From: Silene latifolia
Taxonomy: Eukaryota > Streptophyta > Magnoliopsida > Caryophyllales > Caryophyllaceae
DNA: 64,000 bases
Direction of reading: 5' to 3'
Assembly: GCF_048544455.1 (NCBI RefSeq)
Contig: NC_133538.1
Coordinates: forward strand, 148,123,922-148,187,921
Of the stretch, positions 56,630 through 64,000 are shown one piece after another. Within the stretch, counting starts at the first letter, position 1. Each line of letters opens with the position of its first letter. Below the pieces are notes generated by a model. That model made no database searches, was not told where the DNA came from, and worked only from the letters and a program-made list of their open reading frames with translations. The translations under genes and the position numbers were made by a program.

Positions 56630-57340
56630 TAAAATTTAACTTTTGAGAAAAAATTGGAAATTTTTTTTCATTGAAAATGAGCACATCACACGGAAAAATA
56701 TATAAATTATAATAATTTAAAGTCACATATGCAAATAATTTCAAAATTTTAAGAAAAGAAACGATAAGTTCATAACAAAGAGAAATCAGTTAGGAAAATA
56801 AGCGATTCTTTTGTACAATAATCTTTTTCGTGGTTTTTGGGTAAAAAAGTGACTATTTTTTTGTTAATAGTGATCACTTTGGGGAAAAAAGATCTTTAAT
56901 TATAAAAAGCGGTCATTATTTTACCAAAAAATGGTCTCATTTTTCATATCTTAGGTACAACGGTTATACAATAAAATTTGCGAAGAAAAATATACGAAAA
57001 AATGAGTACATGAGAAATGAAAATAAGTATGTCGATAAAAAAAAGATAAAAAATGTTAGGAAAACACAATTAATTTTACTTTTTGGAGAAAATGGTTTCG
57101 ACTTGGGCAAAAAAAATGATGTCAAAATCATTAATCGGGAGGTTAATGTCGAAATTTTAATTGTTTCGGCCAAAATAATGTTTTTACCGCAAAAAATTGT
57201 AAAACATGTAACATTTATGTAATTAAATAGTACTAAAGGTAAGATTTGAAAGAAAAAAAATACACTTAAAACGATTCAAAGTGCTAATTATATCAACAAA
57301 GGTAACATTCAATTTCGGTGGCACATCAAAATAACTCTCT

Positions 57341-57402
57341 GATTAAGCGTGCTCGGTGAGAGTAGTGTTGGGATGGGTGACCTCCTGGGAAGCGTCTTCG
57401 AT
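57341..57402 (+). pseudogene. 5S rRNA gene fragment captured by a CACTA element
   Basis: TTAAGCGTGCTCGGTGAGAG followed by GGATGGGTGACCTCCTGGGA matches nucleotides of about 51-108 of plant 5S rRNA (TTAAGCGTGCTTGGGCGAGAG in the usual gene) with a few changes. The 5' half of the 5S gene and its end are missing. The retained piece spans box A, the intermediate element and box C of the RNA polymerase III internal promoter. It cannot make 5S rRNA. Confidence 0.85.
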
Positions 57403-57877
57403 GCTCAAAAATGCATGACTCGTGAAACGAAATAACGTTCAAATGAATCAAGTTAACTAGCGAAACAATTACCTAGATTGTCATGGTTCCGTATATGATA
57501 AAATACCCATTGTGAAAAATTAAAAAAAAAGATTTTACGTTTGATTTATTTAATTTTCATATATATTGTTTGCCACGGAAATTATATTTTCGCCACGGGA
57601 AATTTCTTTGGCCACGGGAGTTATTAGCCACGAGAGAATCCGTGGCCAAAAATTCAATACTAGCCACGTTCTTGTTTTTCCCGTGGCTATCTCTTTGCCA
57701 CGGCCACTTGCGCCACGGAAGGTATTCCCGTGGCAAAATGATTTAGCCACGGAAATTTAGTACTTGCGCCACGAATTTAGCCGTGGCCCAAGTGCTCATT
57801 TGTAGTAGTGATTCTTTCAAATTTAACACATAGATTCGAAAATTTAAAATACATCGCACCTTTTCCTAGTCTCCCAA

Positions 57878-58125
57878 TCACTCTTTCGCAGAAGAGAGCA
57901 TTGGTACATTATTCTCAATAAGTAATATGTTATTAACATATAAAACATGGGAAAAATAATACTGGCTCCCACTTAACTTCATGTATAAATATGATTCTTT
58001 AACAATGTGAATGAAACCATTCTCAATTATCACATGAACAAAAAGTATAATCCTTTGGTGCTTGCTTAAGACCATTCTAGGATTGCTTAAGTAAGCTTTG
58101 CATAATATGTTAGGATTCTTAGATC
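57878..58125 (-). pseudogene. Copia reverse transcriptase remnant of fragment E
   Basis: The open piece 57878-58075 aligns by eye with the copia RT region just before and after the catalytic box (YMKLSGSQ, then SHVLYVNNILLIENNVPMLS). In the copia element at 25916 the box is LYVDDILLIG; here both catalytic aspartates are replaced by Asn, so the enzyme is dead. It is separated from the rest of fragment E by the CACTA insertion. Confidence 0.75.
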
Positions 58126-58152
58126 TTTATCCAAGCTTTTGTGCTTTTTTCA

Positions 58153-58203
58153 GATGATGAACCTCTTTTGATTTGAAGTGACAGTGATAGTGAGGAGGAC
58201 TAG
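58153..58203 (+). pseudogene. Possible C-terminal end of the CACTA catalytic transposase
   Basis: After a T-rich run ending in CAG, a 17-codon piece reads as an acidic tail (DDEPLLI, a stop, SDSDSEED) and stops. It lies just upstream of the TnpA-like gene, where the last exon of the TnpD-type transposase would be. It is too short to be certain. Confidence 0.35.
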
Positions 58204-58411
58204 TTGTAATTGTACAATTATTAATACATTTGTAAAAAAGTTTGAATTTTAAACATTCAATAAAATTTGCATTGTTTAAAATTATAGTTAGTGTTTGTTT
58301 CCATTGTTTATATATACCCTGCAAAAATGGTTGATTTGCACTAACGCTTTTTTCTTTGAACAAACAACTTGAATTGTTTTTAAGTAGTGATTATGCCGAA
58401 TATTTTCCGCC

Positions 58412-59459
58412 GTGTTTTTTGGGAGCAATAGTAGTGCATCTCAACATGATTAGGAGGACGAGGAGATTGAGGATGAGGCCGATTCTGAACCTCCAACACA
58501 GGCGCAAGAGGGCATGCAGGTGATTCTCTCATCAGTCTGTGCTCGGCCAGATCATTTTTGGTAAGTTTATGTTAATTTTTTAATTTTTAAAACTATATAT
58601 ATATATATATATATCATTTATAGTTTTAATTTCAAATATTTATGTGTTTTTCAGGTGGGATGACACGCCGATCAAGAAATATGTCACTTGGTCGTTCACC
58701 CGTAACCTAGGAGATGAGTACTTCACTAGGTGGGGTGAAGCGAGCCACGCACAGCGTCAGAAGATGTGGAATTACTTTGCGGTAATTAATTTGATACTTA
58801 TCTATAATTATGTATTTCAATAATACTTCTCGTAAGTTTATAATAATTTTCATAAGTTTTATATAACTAATTTCACACTTGTTTTTGAAACAGAGTCATG
58901 TAAGATCCATCGATCATGGCTATGATCCTACGCCTGAGTGGCAGTCGAGGGTAACGAGGTGGATTACCGCTCTTATTAATGGACTGAAATATAATAAGAA
59001 AAAAGCCAAAGTGGGTGCCTGATACTTGGTGGGAGAACCTTAAGACTAGGCATGAAGATCCCACTTCTGCCAAACATTCGAAAATCAACATGGCAAATAG
59101 GAAGTCGGGTGGTAAAGATGGGAAAGCATTGGGCACCCACACTCTTGGTCGGAAGAGTTGCTCCGATGCTTTTAAGGAATTGGTAAGTATTGTTTATATT
59201 GCTTTTAAAAAGTGGTTAATATATATGATTGACAAATATATACTTGATTTTACTTGTTTCCATACTACTTTCAGGGTGAAGAGGCCACTCCGTACAAGTT
59301 ATTTACGAAGACGATGAAAAATAAGAAGGGCGAGTGGGTTAATCCTCGAGCTGCTGAGATAGACGTAAGTTTTTGTATTCAATTTAATATTATTTTTATT
59401 AAAAAGAACGGTAATATCTTTCTTAGAAAGAACGATAATATCTTTCTTATAAAGATAGG

Positions 59460-59545
<86 letters not shown>

Positions 59546-60002
59546 TTTCTGACGATTTTGTTTCTTTTTTCATCATGATTAAAATGAGGAGATGAGTCAA
59601 CCATTGCCACCAAAACAGTCTCCCGAAGAGATCCGGGCGTACTAAAAGGATGTCAAGGGCTTTGAAGAGAAGAACCGGATATTTGGGACCGGAGATAAAG
59701 GGGCCGAAATCTGGTATAATCCTCCTACTAACAAAGCTGGTCGACGGACTTTCTCTTATGCTCCTAGCATGATTTCACAGCTTTCCACCCAAATGAATGA
59801 TGAGCGAGCCGCTCGAATTGCTCTTGAAATAACCGTTCGTGAACAGGCCGAACAAATGGCATTAATGCAAAAGGCTTGGGCTGATATGCAAGCATCTCAA
59901 CCCCCAAACACGTGTTTGCAATTTTATCCACATAGGCGGAATAACTTTGCAGATGATGGACACGGGTTTGGAGGTGGTAGTTTTATTGAGCCTATAGGTT
60001 AG
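58412..60002 (+). pseudogene. Ptta/En/Spm-type transposase gene (TnpA-like), five exons
   Basis: Predicted exons are about 58412-58560, 58655-58781, 58894-59182, 59275-59364 and 59589-60002, with GT..AG introns. The protein has WDDTPIKKYVTWSFTRNLGD, VTRWITALINGLKYN, TWWENLKTRHEDPTSAKHS, a basic segment with HTLGRKSCSDAFKEL, and a C-terminal coiled-coil-like stretch (ARIALEITVREQAEQMALMQ). This fits Pfam Transposase_24, the second gene of plant CACTA elements, thought to bind subterminal repeats. It has a frameshift near 58997, a stop in exon 1 (about 58451) and one at 59643-59645. The start is not clear. Confidence 0.78.
59462..59543. repeat. (TA)n microsatellite, about 41 units
   Basis: A perfect dinucleotide run lies within the last intron of the CACTA transposase-type gene. 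A shorter TA run of about nine units occurs in the first intron (about 58596-58613). Confidence 0.95.
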
Positions 60003-60806
60003 AGCCTTTAGGTTAGAGCCTTTAGTTAGGTTAGTATTGTCGTCTAGTAGGGGGTATGAAAAAACATTGGTGATTCGTATTTAATTAGTAAGACAATGTA
60101 CGTATTTGACCGACTTTTTATGTAAAAAATTTGCGTTCAATTCTCTTTTGTTGCCTCTCTTGATTCCCGCAATAGCGGTCGACGTGAAAATGGATTCCCG
60201 CTTGGCGGTCGACGATTTTATGTGTTTTGCAGGTTTTGGTTGTATTGGAACGATGCAAATAGGCATCGTGGCTGTATTTGAAACGATGTAAAAAAGCATC
60301 GTGGCTGGGCAGCAGGCTGCTGTTTCCAGGCCCTGTTTTTTAATAAAACAGACGGAAATTCCATCAGGAATGTCCAAACTACCGACGGAATTTCCGTCAT
60401 TGGCAGTTTTTCAGATTTTCCAGATTTTCCACCCGTCTGCCACGTGTCACGCATACCGATGGAATTTCCGTCAGTAATGCAAAAAAGCTGACGGAATTTC
60501 CGTCAGGGCCCGCCTTTTCAGATTTTCAAAAGTACCGCCAAAAAATGCCACGTATCTCGTATGTGACGGAATTTCCGTCAGTAAATCCATATACTGTGTG
60601 CTAGTATCAGACGACGGTTTTTCCATCAGTCATCCGTTAGTATCTATATTTACTGACGGAAATTCTATCAGGATACGTATTTTAGTGACGAAATAAGCTG
60701 ACCCTGGTTACTGAAGGAATTTCCGTCAGGAAATGAAAATACTGACGGATAAGCCGTCAGTACGGCCTAATTTTGGCCGTCGGTATCCCGTGTTTTCGTA
60801 GTAGTG
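60003..60806. repeat. Subterminal repeats at the CACTA right end
   Basis: The sequence GACGGAATTTCCGTCAG and variants (GATGGAATTTCCGTCAG, GACGGAAATTCTATCAGG and others) occurs about nine times between 60340 and 60760, mostly palindromic. They resemble, but are not the same as, the GTGACGGATATTCCGTCAC blocks of the CACTA element at 4261. The first 330 bp hold nothing recognised. Confidence 0.8.
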
Positions 60807-62058
60807 TTTGCTGTTAATGGTTTGATAGGTTCTCCTGCTCGTGGTCATGGTCGTCCTAAGACCTATAATTCGGTTATTAGTTCCCTTCATGCCTCTGGTG
60901 ATGCTTTAATGGAGGAAATTGAGCCAACATTTGAAGCCCCTCCCTCGGATAAGCCATCCTTAGAACTTAGCTTGGGGACGGGTATCAATTTTGATGCGTC
61001 TGAAGCTCCTACTGCAGTTCCAGTTGCAGCAGCTGCAATGAAGCCTGGCTGGAACACGGTTATTAAGCCTAAGGTTGGTATGAGTCTCCATTATTGTTAA
61101 CATAGTGCAGTATCTACTGAAATCGATGTCTTCGAGGATGATGTGAAAGTGAGTTGCGGTTCTTGCAATTTACTTTGATGGGTACTGTTCTGGGTGTCAG
61201 ACCTACTGTAGATCAAATGCAATCTTATGTCACTAAAAGTTAGAATCATGTCTCCTTGCCTGTTGTTCAATACATCATACGGGGATGGTTCCCATTTAGA
61301 TTCACAAGTGCTGAGGACAAGGACAATGTTTTGAAAGGGGGCCTTGGTCTCTGGGCAGTAATTCCCTGGTTTTGAAGAAGTGGACTCCTAAATTTTCAAT
61401 GGAAGTGGATACACTCTCCGTGGTTCCTATTTGGGTTCTTTTCTCTGAACTTGATCATGTTCTTTGGTCAGATGTTGTATTGAGTAAGCTTGCTAGCAAG
61501 GTAGGGACGCCCCTTTATGCTGATAGGACTACTACTTGCAAGGCTCGTCTTTCCTTTGCAAGAGTACTAGTGGAAGCAGACTTGGCTTCAGAACTTCCTA
61601 AGCAATTTATACTTAATACCCCTTACAATGGGCAGATTGTGCAGAACATTGTGTATGAATGGAAGCCATATTACTGTCACTGTTGTAGGAAGATTGGTTA
61701 CACTGAAAATTTTTGCAAGCAGAATAAGGATAGGGTGGTTGTTCAGGCTGTCTAGAGGAAAAAAGCTCCTGCCCAGGTCCCAGCAGCTTCTGTCCCCATT
61801 AAAGCCCCTACTGCTAGTGGCACCTGCCCTACTAGTCCTAGTAAGGCTGGTTCTTCTAAGGCTAGGGGTAAAAGGCCAATGGTGGTGGAAAGGCCTGATG
61901 GGTCACAAGATAGTGGTGATAGTGCTCCTGAAAATGAGGTCTCCCTCCATAATACTTTTTCTATTCTTGCTACTGATGAGACTGCTCAGAATACTAAGAC
62001 TGGAACTAGTCAAGTATTGGTGGATGTAGTTGAACCTATGTCCCCTGATAAAACATGA
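60807..62058 (+). pseudogene. LINE ORF1 (nucleic-acid-binding protein)
   Basis: The first part (60807-61100) is low-complexity, with GSPARGHGRPKTYNSVISS and MKPGWNTVIKPKVG. The middle is frame-shifted (about 61100-61370). The region from 61372 has WTPKFSMEVDTLSVVPIWVL and SKVGTPLYADRTTTCKARLS, as in the DUF4283-type domain of plant L1 ORF1. A zinc knuckle follows as CHCCRKIGYTENFC, in which the usual His is Tyr (one base change). A stop at 61753-61755 precedes a Ser/Lys/Pro-rich tail that ends in TGA at 62056-62058. That stop codon overlaps the ATG of ORF2. ORF1 coats the LINE RNA in the parent element. Confidence 0.85.
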
Positions 62059-64000
62059 AAATAGCTGTCTGGAATATCACAGGGCTTAATGATAGTATTA
62101 AGCAATTGGAAATTGGTAGGTTCCTCTCTCATAATAATCTAGATGTCCTTGGCCTAGTGGAGACCCATGTTAAGCAGAATAAACAGAGTACAATAATGTC
62201 TCAGTTTTCTAATTATCGTGTTGTTAGCAATAAAGCTCAGGGTAGGATTTGGCTCTCCTATAATCCTTCCACTGTGGCTCTTAGTAATTTTGTCCTTCAT
62301 GAGCAAGTGTTACACTGTGATGTCTTGTTTAAGGCAACTAATCAGATTGTAGCTGCTACTTTTGTTTATGGTCTGAATGACCCTAGAGCTAGGGTGGGAC
62401 TGTGGGATGAACTGACTGCTATTTCTCTTACTATTACTCATGCTTGGATTGGCTTGGGCGATTTTAATGTAATTAGAAAGTTGAGTGAAAGAATTGGTCC
62501 TAACCCTCCTTCCACTCATGATATAATGGAGGTTAATTCTTGTTTGGCCAAGTGTTATTTGGATGACATGCATAGCATGGGGTCTGGATACACTTGGTCG
62601 AATAAACAAGGTGCTATTACTAGAACTTGGGCTAGATTGGATAGGGTTTTGGTCAACCCTGACTGGCTTGCTATGTTTCCCTCTTCCTTTGCTACAAGCC
62701 TGCCCCCTGAAATCTCTGACCACTCTCCTCTCTTGGTTTCTGTGGCCCCTTCCCTCCTTATAAAAAGGAGTTTTAGCTTCCTTAATGTTTGGCAGGGTCA
62801 CTCTGATTATAAAGGCATAGTGGCTACAGCTTGGAACACTCCCAGTTATTGATCACCTGTTGACTCAATTGTTTCAAAAACTCAAATCTGTAAGGTACTC
62901 TCTTCAACTCTTGCATAAGAAAGACTTTTCTAATATCTCTGGCCGAGCTCTGGTTATAAAGAAGAAATTGGATGCTTGTCAGAAAGCTTTGCAGGCAGAT
63001 TTGTTTTCCTCTTCCTTAATTGAGCAGGAACGAACTCTGGCTACTCAGTATGCTACTCTTAATAAAATGGAAGGTTATTTGCTTTTCCAAAGGGCTAAGG
63101 TGCAGAATATTATAAAAGGGGACTGCTCCTCTAGTTTCTTTTTCTCAAAAATTACACTAAGGCAACATCATAGTACCATTGGTATGATTAAACATAAGGA
63201 TGGGGTTATGAGATATGGGATTGATGATGTTAATACAGCTTTTGTGGAGTATTACACCAGTCTTTTAGGTGTGAGTACTGTGGTTGAACCTATTAGTGAC
63301 ATTGCTCTTTCCTCTAGTCCACGGCTCTCAGATGAAGTTGAGGCCCAGCTTATTCTCCCTATTACCAGGGGTGAGATCAATCAATCTCTTTTTAGTATTT
63401 CATCTAACAAAAGTCCTGGGCAGGATGGCTTCTCTTAAGGGTTTTTTAAGCAAGCTTGGGATACTGTTGGTGATTCTTTTTGTCTTGCAGTTGAGGATTA
63501 TTTTCAGAGAGGGAAGATGCAGAGGAGGGTGAATGTTACTCTCCTTGCTCTTATTCCTAAGAAGGAGGTGCCCCTCACTGTTCAAGACTTCAGGCCTATA
63601 GCTTGTTATTCTGTGGTTTACAAGACTATTAGTAAGATTATTGCTAATAGGCTCCAGCAGGTCCTTCCTATGTTAGTTGGTAATGAGCAAGCTGCCTTTA
63701 TCAAGGGTCGTAATATTTTTGAAAATATTATGATGCCTCTAAACTTAATCAAAGGTTATAATCAAGGACTCATTTCTCCCAGATGTTTAATTAAAGTGGA
63801 TATCAAAAAGGCTTTTGATTCCCTTCAGTGGGACTTTATCAAGCAGATGCTGCTAGGTCTGGAATTTCCTTCTAAATTTTTTAAGTGGACCATCGGATGC
63901 ATAGCTTCACTTTGGTTTTATTTGAAGATGAATGGCAGCCTCTGTAGTTTTTTCCCAGGTAGGTCTGGGGTCAGGCAAGGAGACCGTATTTCCCCTTATA
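62055..64000 (+). pseudogene. LINE ORF2 (endonuclease and reverse transcriptase), partial
   Basis: The start ATG at 62055 overlaps the ORF1 stop as ATGA. The endonuclease domain (62055-62760) has AVWNITGLN, GLVETHV with the catalytic Glu, WIGLGDFNVI, and EISDHSPLLV with the SDH motif. A frameshift near 62850 leads to the linker (62860-63438). RT follows after a stop at 63436-63438 with DFRPIACYSVVYKTISKIIA, NEQAAFIKGRNIFENI, KVDIKKAFDSLQWDF (first catalytic Asp) and SGVRQGDRISPY. The FADD box would lie just outside the window. The endonuclease nicks the target and RT primes from the nick. Confidence 0.9.

Larger units (their letters stand above)
55367..57810. mobile_element. Non-autonomous CACTA element, 2.44 kb, TSD ATT
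   Basis: The left end is CACTACAACAAATCATCACTT and the right end is the reverse complement of CACTACTACAAATGAGCACTT, flanked by ATT (55364-55366 and 57811-57813). Subterminal regions hold repeats of GCCACGG, CCCGTGGC and GCCACGAATT at both ends (55390-55660 and 57570-57790), a motif set unlike that of the CACTA element at 4261. The interior is AT-rich without transposase, and contains a Mutator-like MITE (56183-56629) and a fragment of 5S rRNA gene (57341-57402). It is mobilised in trans, if at all. Confidence 0.9.
52517..58125 (-). mobile_element. Fragment E: minus-strand Ty1/copia, 3' part
   Basis: On the minus strand the order is RT remnant (57878-58125), a CACTA insertion (55367-57810), a long degraded region, polypurine tract (53808-53825) and 3' LTR (52517-53807). 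The 5' part, including integrase, gag and the other LTR, is missing; CACTA sequence takes over at about 58130. It is inserted in element C. It is clearly older than the copia element at 8752-28665, judging by its decay. Confidence 0.75.
58130..60806 (+). mobile_element. Right half of a CACTA element with a transposase-type gene
   Basis: The right terminus is CCGTGTTTTCGTAGTAGTG at 60788-60806, which is CACTACTACGAAAACACGG in reverse complement. It is preceded by subterminal repeats of GACGGAATTTCCGTCAG (60340-60760). Inside lies a spliced gene of the Ptta/En/Spm transposase type. The left terminus and most of the catalytic transposase gene are missing; the element abuts copia fragment E at about 58130. 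Confidence 0.82.
60807..64000 (+). mobile_element. L1-type LINE, 5' end truncated, continues past the window
   Basis: ORF1 (nucleic-acid-binding, with a DUF4283-like region and zinc knuckle) is followed by ORF2 (AP-type endonuclease, then RT). Order and motifs are those of plant L1 elements. The 5' part of ORF1 is lost at the CACTA end at 60806. The 3' end, including the RT catalytic box, any RNase H and the poly(A) tail, lies beyond the window. Frameshifts and stops in both ORFs make it inactive. Confidence 0.9.

Noticed and set aside
57341-57402. Functional 5S rRNA gene
   Set aside because: Only about half of the 120-base gene is present and it sits inside a transposon.
59299-59613. Open frames with long Ile-Tyr repeats on both strands
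   Set aside because: They are translations of the (TA)n microsatellite.

Overview
The window is plant DNA, almost certainly from a dicot with a large, repeat-rich genome. It holds no host gene that I can recognise. Nearly every kilobase belongs to transposable elements nested in one another: Ty3/gypsy, Ty1/copia, CACTA, Mutator-like, an L1-type LINE and a poly(A) retroposon. Many have intact or one-mismatch target-site duplications (TSDs), so the order of insertion can be read directly. Base composition is AT-rich. I cannot name the species.

Layout. (1) 284-7993, minus strand: a decayed Ty3/gypsy chromovirus (gag, protease, RT, RNase H, integrase, chromodomain). Its RNase H region is split by a 976-bp CACTA element (4261-5236, TSD ACT). 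A chimeric CACTA+gypsy segment of about 2.3 kb is tandemly repeated (284-2623, 2624-4924, plus the tail of a further unit at 1-283). (2) 8752-28665, plus strand: a full-length Ty1/copia element (LTRs of about 1.04 kb, tRNA-Met primer site, gag-pol in one frame with only nonsense mutations) that landed in one arm of an older inverted repeat. (3) 12940-24044, minus strand: element A, an 11.1-kb Athila-like gypsy element inserted in the copia protease region (TSD GTTAC). (4) 29199-31764: a Mutator-like element with terminal inverted repeats (TIRs), carrying a 1.77-kb retroposon with a poly(A) tail and a 14-bp TSD. (5) 31976-47784: element D, a deleted Athila-like element; its ORF1 is split by element B (33008-44026, plus strand, TSD GGTAC), a sister of A. 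(6) 47785-52516: element C, a third Athila-like lineage inserted into the 3' LTR of D, cut by (7) a minus-strand copia fragment E (52517 to about 58125). E contains a 2.44-kb CACTA element (55367-57810, TSD ATT), which itself carries a 447-bp Mutator-like MITE and a captured piece of 5S rRNA gene. (8) About 58130-60806: the 3' half of another CACTA element with a spliced Ptta/En/Spm-type transposase gene. (9) 60807-64000: an L1-type LINE running off the window end.

How the parts relate. A and B share one architecture: a tRNA-Asp primer site, gag+protease, an array of short GC-rich motifs, an ATHILA ORF1-like gene with an acidic tail, a long conserved 3' region and an identical polypurine tract. 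Both lack reverse transcriptase, RNase H and integrase, so they look like a stable non-autonomous family that depends on a helper. The most interesting pattern is that the Athila-like elements carry arrays of a short, lineage-specific motif in the LTR (A, B, C, D) and again inside the element (A, B, C). This resembles a set of binding sites for a trans-acting factor. Nothing in the window is likely to make an intact protein; all coding regions are broken.
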